From: Tenrec ecaudatus
Taxonomy: Eukaryota > Chordata > Mammalia > Afrosoricida > Tenrecidae
Length of the DNA stretch: 64,000 nt
Assembly (NCBI RefSeq): GCF_050624435.1
Contig: NC_134539.1
Coordinates: 123,549,525-123,613,524, forward strand
Reading direction: 5' to 3'
Part shown: one piece after another, positions 33,562 to 45,439 of the stretch
How positions within the stretch are numbered: the first letter of the stretch is position 1
Layout: each line of letters starts with the position of its first letter
Made by a program: the position numbers and the translations under genes
The notes under the pieces: generated by a model
What the model saw: the letters and a program-made list of their open reading frames with translations, nothing else
Databases searched by the model: none
Told to the model about the DNA's origin: nothing

Positions 33562-36063
33562 GTAAGTTTCTGGTTTTTACACTTCCTTGGTGTAAAGTCT
33601 TTCAGGAAGCTTTATATTCCTGATCTTGAATTTTCAAACTCTAACCTGTGATTCAACTCCAGGAATTCAGAAAATATGTGTAGATGTAAAACTGAAGCAT
33701 GAATCTTTTAAAAGCTCAATTTACTTGGGGGCTTCTAACCTCATTATTCTAAATGATATCCTAATCTTAGATTTTAACTGTATGTTTATAAATACACAGA
33801 TTAAGAGTATAATGTACCACAAATAATGTTCCACAATTATGAAAACTAGCATGGGCATTTAAAGTCATTTTAAAATATGTTTCTAATTCTGTGAAGCACA
33901 TGTGCTGGCCACATGTTGCAACATAACAAGAATGCAAGCCTAAAGTCCCCCACTAAGGTTTTTATTCTGTACAAAGAGAACTGAGTAGTCTGGAGGCTAC
34001 GAGTTGCCAGATTCCAGCAATGTTAATGATGCCTGGATTACTTCAGGGACATCTTGCTGTTGTCACTAGCAAGAGTCCGGGGTGCCGAGGGAAATATGTG
34101 GCAAGATGAGAAAATAAAATTGTGATAACACTATTTTTGTTCCCTAAAAGTTCAGTAACAAAAAGCATTTTTTCTTTCAGATTCTAAATTGATCTTCCAA
34201 TTCATGAAACATTCTTAGCTTTCAAACTATTATCTGTTCTTTATTGTCTTTTGTTTTTGGTTTTTTGGTTTTTCCTCCACAGCTTGGGAATCTGGGGTTA
34301 CTCCTTTATTCTTTGAGGTAGTATGGCAAGTAAAAAATGATTCCCCCTTTTTAATATATTTTTAAGCAATAGTTTTATAAAGATAACTCACACATCAAAC
34401 TACTATTTTACTTATGATTGCTCTTACCATAATATCTCCAACTATCACTTAGAGAAAATTCCTCTTTTCTAATTTGTGAGCTATTAACCCTAAGAATAGT
34501 ACTGCATTATTAGATTTTTTAAAAGCTGGGAATCTTGACCAAAAAAATTAGAAATAATGAGTCTGTAATGTTTCTTTCAATGATTCCTCTTTAGAATTTC
34601 CACATAAATCTCTTAATTTTAAAATTCAAACTATCCTTATTTCATTTAATTAAACTTATGCTTCTTTAATTACCAGCATTCAATTTAATATAAAATCTTG
34701 ACAACAAATTCTTATTCCTTCCTATTTTGCTTCCTGTTGCTATTTTAAGGATTTAAAATGCTTCTGTGGGCTCCTTTGAAAATCCACCACCTTTTATAAA
34801 ACTTTCTAGGGGAAAATACACTAAAATTTCTAAAATAAACCTTAAAACAAACTTTTATATAATAATAAGCTTGAATATGATTTTTGAATATACATAGTTT
34901 GAGAACTCAGGTTTTTCTATAATTTAGATTAGAACATTTTTAGTGATCTATAAATCTACAAATAGATTATGAAGATGTATTTGTCTTTGTCGAGGCAATG
35001 ATAAATTTAGAAGTCAGCTAATTTATAAAAGCAAGCTATTCTTTGAAAAACAGGAATTAGAAAAGAGAATTTTAAAACACATATCTTGATTTGCCTTTCC
35101 CAACCCCACTAGGATCCCTTATTCTCTGAGCAACAATGAAGAGAAATGCTTCACTTTTCCTAATTATGTGCCAAGGCTGTATAAATGTGTTGGCTATGCA
35201 AATAGCTTTAGTATCGTGTCAATTTTTAAAAATAAAGAATTTTTTGTCTATTTAAAATGTCATCTTAAACTCAAATGTCATGGATTGGAGAAATAATAAG
35301 TAGTCATTTAATTCAACATACATATTTTTCATTTAGAAGGTATATTTTAGCCAACTACTTCCTGAAAACATGTAATATTAATTTTACAAGCTCTTTGGTT
35401 ACTTTCCTAACATTACAATGTTGAATTAATTATCTTCAGTCTTCTGATTTATCATCAGTTTTCTAATTTATCTTCCTATAAGTACGAGGTTAAATTTTGA
35501 TTCTTTATATATCAGGAAGAGGGCTAAAAATAGTAAGTACCCTATAAATAAATATTTTAGCTCGCTATTATTTCAATTTTCTGTGAAAAGACCAAAAAAT
35601 AAATCACCATACTATCATTTAAGGGACATTTCAAAATGCCACTCTTAACCTAATAAAATTGCCTATGGGTTTACATTTTGCTATCTAAGAAAGGCCAAAA
35701 ACTGAAAGGAGCAACTTGGATTTTAAATATAGAAAGATGTTTCCTGATCTATAGAAAATACTTCATACTCTATAGAGAATGATAGCCTATCAATACAAAA
35801 AAATCTAAAATTCACTTTTTAAAGTTAGGATAATAAAAATCAAGCCCTTTCAAATATTAATTATGATCATAGAAATTTTATCTACATACAAATTGTATCT
35901 GTATAGATATAAAATGTTTATCCTTAGAGATGGAAATTTATAGAATACACTATAAACCACAAACACGCTGATTACCAAATGAATACTATTTTGAATGTTT
36001 CCTTAAGGCAGAAAAAAGTAAATCTGAAGCAAAATTAAAATGCATGTTCATAATCTATTTTGA
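33562..36063. other. AT-rich, repeat-poor stretch
   Basis: About 2.5 kb in which I recognise none of the window's repeat families. Long runs of A and T, no coding frame of note. It may be unique intronic or intergenic host DNA. Confidence 0.45.
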
Positions 36064-36766
36064 TCACAAACCATAGTGCTCATCATTGCAGTCAGTGTAA
36101 CCAGACACAAGATCCAGGCAGCAGAAAAATATAGACCCTCTTAGTCCTTTGAAGTGATGTACAGTCATTGATGAAGTTATTCTCTTCAGATGAGGTCTTG
36201 GTACTGAATCTCTCATTAATATCAGTGCAGATGGGCTGACAGCCTTAGGGTTTTCTCGACAATCCAAACTAGCTGCATCCCATCTTATAGGCTTCCTCTT
36301 GAAGAACTGCATTTTTCTTCCTCTCCTATATTATCCACTGTGCTAGTAATGATTAGAACTAAACAGACTTAATTATAGTACCTTTCAAATAAGTACTAAA
36401 AATAGTTCTTTGTTCAGTCAACTGTGCTTGTCGATGAATCATAGGCGTGTTTAAAACCAGATGCATAGGATTCTATTTTATTATATTCTGGGCCGCAAGC
36501 TTTTCCAGATAGGCAGTTGTAACATCAAGGCAATTTATATTTGGAGAATTGATTATAAATGAAACAAACCAAACTTTGTTCTGCCAGATGGGTTTCCCAA
36601 TGGCAACGCCTGAAACATTAGAATTTACAGGTATGATTGTGTTGTGCACGTTGAAACAAAGAAAAGGCACTGCTTCTGTAACAATCAAGCAAACAAAGAT
36701 CAAAGTCAAGCTGTGAGATTTAACTAGTTTCAGCCAATATTGGAAGGAAACTACTTGATTCAACAT
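36064..36766 (-). other. Two unidentified minus-strand open frames
   Basis: A 97-codon frame (36766-36473) begins MLNQVVSFQYWLKLVKSH and has a hydrophobic stretch LTLIFVCLIVTEAVPFLCF. Within it the bases CTTGATTGTTACAG form a plausible splice acceptor before AAGCAG. A second frame of 82 codons (36312-36064) begins MQFFKRKPIRWDAASLDC and is basic. Both lie in repeat-poor DNA. I recognise neither; they could be exons, an unidentified retrocopy or chance frames. Confidence 0.2.
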
Positions 36767-37171
36767 TCTTCAATGTATCAACTCAATCCCTGCTTTCTAT
36801 TTTGGGTTATTTCCTCCAAACCTTTCTTAATCATTTTACCAGAGACTTGGGTGCCTCCTGCTAATTAGACTAATTGCTACTATATTTTAAAAGAATGCTA
36901 TTTAATATATAATATAGAGCTACTTGGTAAATAATTTTCTGCTTCTCAAGTTCATAATTTATTCATTTTAGTTTATCAATCTAAAAGAAGTCTACAGGTA
37001 GAGCTTCAGAGGTTCAAGTTTTATGTTTTCTTATTTTAGTGAAAGTATGCACAGTCAAAATACACCATTTCAATGATTTCTACATGAATAATTCAGTGAC
37101 ACAAATTACATTCTTCAAGTTGTGCAATCTCTCTCCTTTTACAAATTATTCCACCACCATTATCTTAAAAG
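36767..37171. mobile_element. Mostly unassigned; possible old L1 piece at 37030-37165
   Basis: ACAGTCAAAATACACCATTT and TTCAGTGACACAAATTACAT, TTCAAGTTGTGCAATC resemble old L1M 3'UTR sequence. Low identity. Confidence 0.4.
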
Positions 37172-37425
37172 ATGCAGAGACTTCGTCTCATGTGCTTTGG
37201 ACATGTTTTTAGGAGAAGCAGTCCCTGGAAAAGGACATTATGAAACAGAAGGTCAGCGACTATAAGATCTGTGATGAGATGGACTGACTGTAACAATGGT
37301 CTCAAACACAGTAACAATTTTAAGGATGGAACAGGACCATGCAGTGTGTTGTTCTGTGAACACTGACCCGGTCACAATGAGTTGGAACCAACTTGACGGC
37401 ACCTAAAAACAACACTAGCCGATAG
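37172..37425 (+). mobile_element. RTE 3' end (sense)
   Basis: GAGACTTCGTCTCATGTGCT, TTTGGACATGTTTTTAGGAG, CAGTCCCTGGAAAAGGACAT and the terminus AACTTGACGGCACCTAAAAA with CAACAC tail. Confidence 0.9.
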
Positions 37426-37429
37426 TCTT

Positions 37430-37655
37430 TGGAGTTCCTGCTGTAATAACGAATGTTTGGGTTCAAAGAACCTTGGTGGTGACATTATCGATCGAAAGGC
37501 TGGTGGCTGGAACCCTACCAGCCACACTGTAGGAGAGAGACTGGGCCATCTGCTTCCATACAGACCACCACCTAGAAACCCCTATGGGGCGGTTCTGTTC
37601 TAATGCATGGGGTCCTATGAATAGGATCAGCTTGGGAGCACCTAATAAGAGCAAC
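37430..37655 (+). mobile_element. AfroSINE (diverged)
   Basis: GGAGTTCCTGCTGTAATAAC head, CTGCTTCCATACAGACCACC, AAACCCCTATGGGGCGGTTC and GGTCCTATGAATAGGATCAG; the tail GGGAGCACCTAATAAGAGCA is RTE-like. Confidence 0.65.
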
Positions 37656-37899
37656 CTTTTTAGGTCAAAGAAGATGTCAGAGAATAGCTGTACGCGTGAA
37701 AAGTGTCATGGATATACATGGCCCGCTGTTGTGACTGCTTAAGCACCACTAAGCACCGCACAAGATTGGTTTTCCTTGGCTTGAAGGTATAGGGTCAGGG
37801 TTTGGGGGACTCCCAATCAAATGTCCTAATATTAAATACCACATAGTACTTCTGTTCTGCCTCCTAGAGGCCTTAAAATCTAGCAAGTGATCATTCGAT
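37656..37899. other. Unassigned
   Basis: No feature recognised. Confidence 0.4.
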
Positions 37900-38230
37900 G
37901 TAGGGTACAACAATTGTTCTCCATTCATCTGAAGCAACAGATGAAGGTGAATCAGGTATTAGTAGAGGGAATTGAATGGGTGTCTAGCTGCTTCCAGGAA
38001 CAAATAACTCCTTTGGCATAAAACTAGAAGAACTGAATGGTGCCTGATTGCCATTCCTGGATGTTTTGACCAAAGATTCTATAGGAAAATCCTAATTAAA
38101 AAGGAGTAAATGTACGGAAAATTTTCAAGTTCCCAATGGAACTTGGGCTTTCAGGAGCCATTGAGGCTAGATAAATCACTGAAACTCTGGTGCTGAGACG
38201 ATATTTCAACTTTAAATCTTCAATCAAAGC
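37900..38230 (+). mobile_element. Older afrotherian L1-type 3'UTR fragment
   Basis: AACTAGAAGAACTGAATGGT, GCCTGATTGCCATTCCTGG, AACTCTGGTGCTGAGACG and TTTCAACTTTAAATCTT align with 46480-46670 (AGAACTAAATGGTGCTTGGC). I recognise the block from L1 3'UTRs of Afrotheria. Confidence 0.45.
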
Positions 38231-39309
38231 TTCTATTTTTATGTTTAGGATTAGTCAGAGGGCTGTTCTTCCTGTTTTCAGAAATAACCATTTTATGAAT
38301 TAGAAGAGTGAATATCAAATTCATGAGAAATTGTCTCTTTTGAGAATTTTAACTTTATAAATGCTTCGCTATTTAATAGAAAATGTTTAAAATTGTAAAG
38401 TATGTGAAGTAAAAAGTCACTTAAAAATGGTAGGAATTTAAATATACTCCTTATCACAATCAAACAGTTTCCCCTATAAAGGTTCTATAGGAAATTCCAG
38501 TGCGAGGCATTCCCAACAGTGATAAGCCAGTTACTTTCTCCCCTACATGTTTAAAAGTCCTAATTCTCTAACAGGTCACTGAGATAGGATAGAGAGCAGC
38601 CCAACACAAAAGCACTACACACAACAGGGTTCCTTAAGTATTTGTGAGGGGGCTTCAAAAAGTTCACGGAAAATGAAATTAAGGCAGTGGGATTTTTCCA
38701 TTATTTTATTAATGTAACTAGTATTTCCTGAGGTACTTCCATCCGTATAATGACAGACAGCATGAACACATGGGTATAATTCATCTTACACTCTTAGATG
38801 TGAAATATTATTTTCATCTGGGAGGCTTCTGGTCACTATTAGAATCCTAATAGTACTATAAAAGTTACATGAATATAATCGGTCATCTACATTGTAAAAC
38901 ATAAATCATTTTTCTATTTGCTCTTTAGTAGTAAAAGACTGGAAAGGCGAAAGGGCAAAGGACAGACCATACATAAAAATAGAACACTGACTCACAACCT
39001 AGAAGTAACCAGGCTGGGAAGCCAGCCTCTGCAGCAATCAGTCCTGAATCGTTAAAATTTGGTCAGTGACTGTCAGTCTCTTATTTTCTGCCCTGCCTCC
39101 ATATGCTTTTACTTCAAAACCAATTAGCTTCTAGTTAGCCTGCTCCAAACCCTACTTGTAATTAACCAGCTACAGATTCTTCATGGCTAAAATGCACCCA
39201 CAGCACATCCTTTGCACCTTAAAGCTTTGCCACTTAGATACATTTGAGTTTGGCAAATGCACGTGCTGGTGGCTGTGTTTCCTGCTGTAGTGGACAAAAA
39301 TACATTAAC
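38231..39309. other. Unassigned, with possible LTR remnant at 38930-39260
   Basis: 38930-39260 is less AT-rich (CCAGCCTCTGCAGCAATCAG, GTAATTAACCAGCTACAGAT) and resembles an old LTR, but I cannot name it. The bases GAGGGGGCTTCAAAAAGTTC at 38645 look like a mariner-type terminus without a partner. Confidence 0.3.
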
Positions 39310-39380
39310 AAGAAATTCAACTGTCATCAAGTTCATTCCGACTCACAGTGAGTCTCCCTGCAGGTTTCTGAGAGTGTAAA
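39310..39380 (-). mobile_element. AfroSINE tail fragment (antisense)
   Basis: CAACTGTCATCAAGTTCATT, CCGACTCACAGTGAGTC and GCAGGTTTCTGAGAGTGTAA are complement of the SINE tail. Confidence 0.75.
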
Positions 39381-40140
39381 ATGTTGCTGTTGTTAGGTGC
39401 TGTTGAGAAGGTACCAACTCATAGTGACCCCATGGACAAGAAGCAAACCCTGCTCACTCCTGCACCATCCTTACAATTGTTCTTATGGGTGAGTTCATTG
39501 TTGCCACCACGGTGTCAGTCCATCTCGGGCCTTCCTCTTTTCTGCTGCCCTCCACTTTACCAAGCATGATATCCTCTGCCAAGCACTGGTCTTTCCGGGT
39601 AGTATAGCCAACGTACATGAAATTAATCTTGCCATGTTTGCTTCCAAGGAGCACTCTGGATGTACTTCCTCCAAGATAGGGGCCTTTGGAGGCCCATGGT
39701 ACTTTCAATATTCTTCACCAATATTATAATTCGAATACATCAATTCTTCTTCCATTTTCCTTATTCAATGTTCAACTTTCACATGCTTATGAAATGACTG
39801 AAAATACCAAGGCAAGTGTCAAGTGCACCTTAGTCCTCAAAGTGACGTCCTTGCTCTTCGACACTTTAAAGAGGGCCTGTGCAGCAGATTTGTCCAATGC
39901 AATTCAGCACTTGATTTCTTGAGTAAAGTTCCTGTGAGTGTTGATGGTTCCAAGCACGATGAAATCCTTGAAACTTCCATCTTTTTTTCTGTTTCTCATG
40001 TGGTTACAGTTGTGAGGACCAACAGAATGGTTATTCATTTGAATGGCTTTCATTTATTTCCACAGTAGTGTAAACATCATGCAAATTTTAGGAATCAGTC
40101 TCTTCTGTCATATTTCTGCAGATATATTCAAAGATTGACA
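39381..40140 (-). mobile_element. RTE 3' part (antisense)
   Basis: TGTTGCTGTTGTTAGGTGCT terminus; then CCACTTTACCAAGCATGATA, GAGCACTCTGGATGTACTTC, TCCTTATTCAATGTTCAACT, AAAGTGACGTCCTTGCTCTT and GGTTCCAAGCACGATGAAAT in RTE order. Confidence 0.92.
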
Positions 40141-40167
40141 CAGATGTATCAGAGCACCATTAGCGAA

Positions 40168-40340
40168 GTGCTCTGGTGGCATAGTGGGTTACTTGTCAGG
40201 CTACTAATCATAAGGTTGGCAGTTCCACACTGCCACACTGCTCCGAGGAGGAAAGATAAAGATTTACAGTCACAGGGGAAGTTCTACTTCAAAATGCAGA
40301 GCTATGAGTAGAAATCCACTCGAAGGCAGTAAGAGTTTAT
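40168..40340 (+). mobile_element. AfroSINE
   Basis: AAGTGCTCTGGTGGCATAGT, GGGTTACTTGTCAGGCTACT, CATAAGGTTGGCAGTTCCAC, AAAGATTTACAGTCACAGG and AAATCCACTCGAAGGCAGTA follow SINE order. Confidence 0.88.
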
Positions 40341-40770
40341 TGTTATTTATTAGCAGTTCATATTAAACATCAGTATTTTTAATGTAGCACATTTTATTTT
40401 GATATTATTGTCAAATTATCACATTGCAAAGAAATAAACTATACTCATCTGTGCCCAAAATAGCAAACATTGACAGAAAATACAAAATCTAGTTTCCAAG
40501 CAACGTGAAACCATGTGTCTACCTAAGGATTAAATTGATGCAGGTGCGCTACCAAGGCAAACTTAAAAATTGCTAGGTAGAGTTGACAATGAGACTACTC
40601 CCCAACCTGCTTAGCCCTCTGTAACACTGTAAATGCCACAGCTTGCCTAAGTAACCTATCACCTTTAGGTTATGAGATTTTTGTCACAAGATATTGGAAT
40701 ATACCTAATATGTTACCCAAACTTATTGAACAGTATCATTAACATGATATGCAAGTAACATTTTGTTGCA
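40341..40770. other. Unassigned
   Basis: No recognisable repeat. Confidence 0.4.
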
Positions 40771-41875
40771 GATCATTAAATAACGGTGGTAGCAGTTCAT
40801 CCACGGAGAGCTGCCATCAATTCAAGCTTGATTCAGGAAAGAATGTGGAACTCGGCATAGTTGCTGACTTCGGATGGATCTTGCCTGAAAGCAAGGAATG
40901 GGCTTTGCAGAACACTTCATTATGCTCACGCAGAGAACCTGGCTTTTCCAAGAGGCAGTTGCTCAATCAGAACGAGGAACTACTGCCTGGCTTAAAGTCA
41001 GAAAAGGTGTTTGACAGGGCCCTATTCTTTCAGCATATTTATTCAACTTTATGCTGGGAGAATAATCTGAGAAGTTGTATTATATGAAGAAGATTACGAC
41101 ATCAAGAGTGGAGGAAGGTTTATTAACAACTGTGATAATGCAGAAGACACAACCTTTCTAGCTGAAAGTGAGGAAGACTTGAAGCACTTGCTGATGAAGA
41201 TCAAGAACTGCAGCCTTCAATATGAATTAATACTCAAAGTAAAGTAATCCCAAACCCCCACAACTGAATCAACAGGTAACACCACAATAAACAGAAAGGG
41301 GAAAAAAAGATTGAAATTATCAAGGATTGCTTGGCTCCACCACGAATGTGCATGGACGCAGCAGTCGAGAAATGAAATGATGAGTTGCTTTGGGTAGATC
41401 TCTTTCAAATGCTGAGCAAAGATGTCAGTTTGAGGACTAAGGAAAATACTCAGTCAGACTATTTTCAGTTGCTTCATATGCATGTGAAAGTTGAACCCAG
41501 AATAAGGAAAATTAGAGGAAGATTCGTGCATTTGAACTATGGTGCTGTGAAATAATATTGAGGGTACCAAAAGAACAAACAAATTGGTCTTGAAGGAAGT
41601 ACAGCCAGAAGGTTTATTAGAAGTAAAGATAGTGAGACTTGTCTCAAGTATTTTGTAATTTTGAACATGTTATCAGGAGAGTTCAGTCTCTGAGAAAAAA
41701 TATCATGCTTGGTAAAGTAGGAGGGCATTGAAAAAAACGACCGTCAAGGAAATGGACTAACAGTGTTTTCAACAAGGGGATCAAACATGAGAACAAGTGT
41801 GAGGATGGCACAGGAATTGGCAGTGTTTCATTCTGTTGTACACAGCACCTGTTGTACAACTTGACAGCACCTGAC
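40771..41875 (+). mobile_element. RTE, reverse transcriptase C-terminal half to 3' end (sense)
   Basis: Broken frames include the 112-codon stretch 40749-41087. It has the 'ADFGWILPESKEW' segment of the RT fingers/palm and, after 41090, AEDTTFLAESEEDLKHLLMK at the catalytic position (canonical YADD altered to NAED). CTTCATATGCATGTGAAAGT, GGATGGCACAGGAATTGGCA and the terminus ACTTGACAGCACCTGACAG follow. It is 5'-truncated; the altered RT motif and shifts make it dead. Confidence 0.88.
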
Positions 41876-43389
41876 AGTTTTGCCCATAATGAACCTGTAG
41901 TTCCCTTCCTGATATAACCTGCCTTTGTGGAGCCCTTTTCCTCCCGGCAAAGTAATGACCAGATTGTGCTTGATGAAGATCCACAGAAAAGACATTCACA
42001 ACTTCAGGTCACCTTGGAACAAAAAGTACTTTGGTCAAAGAACCAAAAATTGATGGAAAGGTGTCACCAGACCAAGTTAGAAGACATTTGAAAGCAAAGG
42101 GTCCAATAAACCAACATTTGCTAATACTTCATAACTGTTTCTGTGAAATCTGTTACATAATCATTATCCTCTCAATTTACTCCTGATAGGCTTGTATAAA
42201 ACTGTAAACCTCCTTCACCCACCCACCCCACACCCCGCAGGAGCTTGCTGTGGCAACTCTAGTGCTAACTTGCTCTTTGCTTGATCAACCAAAGTAAACT
42301 TTTCCCATTTTCCTTTCATGTAGTTTGTCTTTGTCTCTCAACCACACTGAGTGAGACTTGGGCTGGTAACAAGACTGAAGGGTGATCTTGACTGGCTTAG
42401 AACAAAGTGACCACAGTATGGAGAAGAATGGCATTAAAATGAAGACAATGACATGATATAGTAAAATAGGGAACATGATTTTTATTAATTTAACAACAGT
42501 GATGGCCAGGTATAACGTTTCCGATGGGATGAAAACTGTTGAGGACAATGTAAGTATGCATAGAGTGAGTGCTGGCCTCATATCCTCCAGCATCACATTT
42601 AGCTTATAAAGAAATATCAATTGCTTCCCTTACTAATGCTAGGTGGAAATAAATGGCTGGTGGGAGCTTTCAAAGACAGTTTATTGCCTCCATCCATTCA
42701 GTCTTGGACGGTTATAGCTGAACTTAGCATTTCATGAAAATGTGTTAATGGAGTTCATTTTACTGCTGCACCGTATTTTTACCTAAAGTCTTTTATGGAG
42801 GCAGTGTCTTTTACAGGGATTGAATGAAAGGGACACCAGTGATCAATCACTGAAATACTGAATGTCTGCAGAAACGTGACTTCTATGGCATTTACACGCA
42901 AACAAGAAAACCTACACGATCTTCTAACAGGCACGTCGCAAGATCTTTGGTTCGATTTAAAAGAGTCTGAAGAACTCTATGAAGACTACATTTTAAAGTT
43001 CAACATTTCTGCTAATAATTTTTTATTCAGGCACCACTACTATTATTTCATTGATGGGTCTGGCATCTCAAATAGATTGCATATGTATTCCTCAAGTCAG
43101 AGCACCACCTGGCCATCATGTTCCATTAACCTACTTTGTGTACGTCACACGTCCTTTCACGTCTCAAGTAGGTTCTTAACCATTTGAGACTTGTGTGACA
43201 GTGTCTACATTTGCTAGAAATTTCTGACATTGTAAATATTGAGGCATATTGTGCTTATGACTTTAAGTATCATCTCTCCACTAATGACTACTGATGACTT
43301 TTTGCCATTTTTACTGGTGTGGTGGCCTTTCAGAAAGCCGAAAATCCCAACTACCTCTTTTTTGCTGACACTAGAGTATCTTCACTTTC
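41876..43389. other. Unassigned, with a 103-codon open frame
   Basis: About 1.5 kb without a recognised repeat. The plus frame at 42876-43187 begins MTSMAFTRKQENLHDLLTGT and contains DLWFDLKESEELYEDYILKF. No family recognised and no clear splice context, so a real exon is possible but not supported. Confidence 0.35.
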
Positions 43390-43575
43390 TTCAGAGCACT
43401 TGGAATTTATAATGATATATTTGCTTCTTGTTTTCTGTTGTCTCTCCTAAAATACAAAATATCTATGAGACAGGCACATATGATTTATTCACCAATGAAA
43501 ACCTGGCAAGCAGCACAGTGGCTGGCATCTAGGTAACAATAAATAATGCTATATAAATAATTAAATTATTATGTA
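43390..43575 (+). mobile_element. L2 LINE 3' end (sense)
   Basis: TTTTCTGTTGTCTCTCCTAA, TATCTATGAGACAGGCACAT, AGCACAGTGGCTGGCATCTA and AACAATAAATAATGCT follow the ancient L2 3' end. Confidence 0.65.
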
Positions 43576-43712
43576 GCTATGTGAATCTACTTATGTCTGA
43601 TGATCTGATCATTGATCTAGAAACACTTATTCAGAATAAAGTATTTTTCAGATTTTGCAGTAAGTGATTAGTAGGGCAGACAGATAAAGAGTTGATGCTA
43701 CCTGGTAGTGAG

Positions 43713-43842
43713 GGACCTTCTAGGGCAGAGTAAATTGCTCCCTGGGGTTTCTGAGGGGTCAATGATTACAGACCTGTAATCCTGTTTCTCTTGAGGAGTA
43801 GCTGGTGTGGTTGCACCACCAGAAATTATGAGATTCTCTTAC
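43713..43842 (-). mobile_element. AfroSINE fragment (antisense)
   Basis: TCTAGGGCAGAGTAAATTGC, GGGGTTTCTGAGGGGTCAAT, TTTCTCTTGAGGAGTAGCTG and GTTGCACCACCAG are the complement of SINE body and head. Confidence 0.7.
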
Positions 43843-44002
43843 AGTCACAAAAAAGTATATGTCTATGAAAGGCAGACAAAGCTATATTAATTAAAAGAAA
43901 TAAGTAGAATTGTACAATTTCTGCCACAATCAGTTTCCAATTATTCTTTCTCTACATGGACTCCTTGACATCCTCCCCCTTTCACCTCATCACCACCGCT
44001 GT

Positions 44003-44535
44003 CCGTGGTAGTTACATAATTTCATGTCAACGTGATAAATACATATAGGGGTGGAGTCTAGCCTATCGATTAGGTCATAGCCAGATGATGCCTCCTTGTG
44101 GGCATGGTCCTGTTCTGGGAACTTCATCTCTTTCTCCCTCTCTGTTTCACCTTCCTGTTGACAAGACACCTGGAGATTTGCTGAGACCTGCAAGAGCTCT
44201 TTCTCTAAGCTTCACCTTCCTGTTGATGAGCAAGTTGGAGGAGCCACATGGAAACCTGTGCTAACACTGAGATGTTTCCACTACCATTGAATCCACAAGA
44301 CTTTGCACCCACCAGTCTGTGATCTTGTAGTTTGCATCACTGCATGTGACTGTAAGAGTCTGAAGAGGAATTATGAATTAGTATTGGACTTATAGGCTAA
44401 TATCAGACTTATGGACTTGATCTGAACTGTGCTGGGATGTTTTCTTACTATACAATTACTCTTTAATTAAAACTCTTTCTTATACATATATAAGTGTCTC
44501 AGGATTTGTTTCTCTGGACAACTAGTCTAACACAT
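44003..44535 (+). mobile_element. ERVL-like LTR, best-preserved copy
   Basis: Begins CCGTGGTAGTTACATAATTT and ends GACAACTAGTCTAACACA, with short inverted repeats TGGTAG/CTAACA. The 3' part (CTTATACATATATAAGTGTC, GGATTTGTTTCTCTGGACAA) resembles the end of MLT2/ERVL LTRs. It is followed at 44540 by TGGTATCTTGTGAGTGGGGT, which looks like a retroviral primer-binding site region, supporting the LTR reading. Confidence 0.7.
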
Positions 44536-45076
44536 TATGGTATCTTGTGAGTGGGGTACTAGACAAACAAACCATGAAGATGGTGAGTGGGTGCTTATTG
44601 GACCTCTGCCTTATGGTAGTTTTTCTTTGATTAGTCGGAAATCAGATATGGCCACAATGTTCACTCGATAGTTTCCTGGAAAGAACATGGGAAGTTAAAG
44701 TTTTGGTTCCTAGAAGTTGTCTTTGGTTAATACTGTCTAAAATGGCAAAAATGAATGTGACAAATGTAAATTTTGAGATCAGGGGGCAAAAACACCTCTT
44801 GAACTTCTCTGAGACAAGCTGCTTAGTCAAAGTGGCTGACAGAGGTCAACAGGACTAACAGAAGGCCCGGTCCTAGCTTGATGCAGTCAGAGACCTAAGG
44901 TCATATTGCATATGAATGGGACAGTTTAGGAAAAGCTTAAATTTTACTTTTGGGATCTGTCTGCACTAGGATTATACTGATTTCTTCTGCCTATTGCTAT
45001 TGATATAATGATTAATAGGAATTATGAAAATAGAAAGTTTATAAGCTCACTGTCTTTGGACATTAATTTGAATCTT
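44536..45076 (+). mobile_element. Possible ERVL-type internal region, 5' end
   Basis: Starts right after the LTR with a primer-binding-site-like segment. The next ~500 bp carry no coding motif that I can recognise. If retroviral, it is the untranslated leader of a decayed provirus; no second LTR in matching orientation was found. Confidence 0.35.
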
Positions 45077-45297
45077 CTTTTTTTAAATACTTTCATTGGG
45101 GGCTCTTATATCTCTTATCACAATCCATACATCCCTCCATTGTGCCCAGCACATGTGTACATATGCTGCCATCACCATTTTCAAAGCATTCTCTTCCCAC
45201 TTGACCCCCTGATATCAGCTCCCCATTTCTTTCCCCATCCTCCCTCTCCTGCCCTCCCTCATGAACCCTTGATAAGTTATAGATTATTTTTTTCAAA
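45077..45297 (-). mobile_element. L1 3' end (antisense, 5'-truncated)
   Basis: T-run, CATTGGGGGCTCTTATATCT, AGCACATGTGTACATATGCT, GACCCCCTGATATCAGCTCC and AACCCTTGATAAGTTATAGA. It is flanked by TTGAATCTT (45068-45076) and CTGAATCTTT (45299-45308), a short imperfect target duplication. Confidence 0.9.
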
Positions 45298-45439
45298 TCT
45301 GAATCTTTAAATGGGTTTAAAACATGCCTGCAAAGAAGGTTCTGAAAAGATAAGCCTCACCCAGTGTTTTGAGTGCTCAAGACATTTGCATTTGAAGAGA
45401 CTTGCCTAGGGGACTGTTGACAAGCTGAAGGAAAAAGAG
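45298..45439. other. Unassigned
   Basis: Continuation of the sequence interrupted by the L1; nature unknown. Confidence 0.35.

Noticed and set aside
38640..38720. Mariner-like terminus GAGGGGGCTTCAAAAAGTTC
   Set aside because: No matching second inverted repeat or transposase motif was found nearby.
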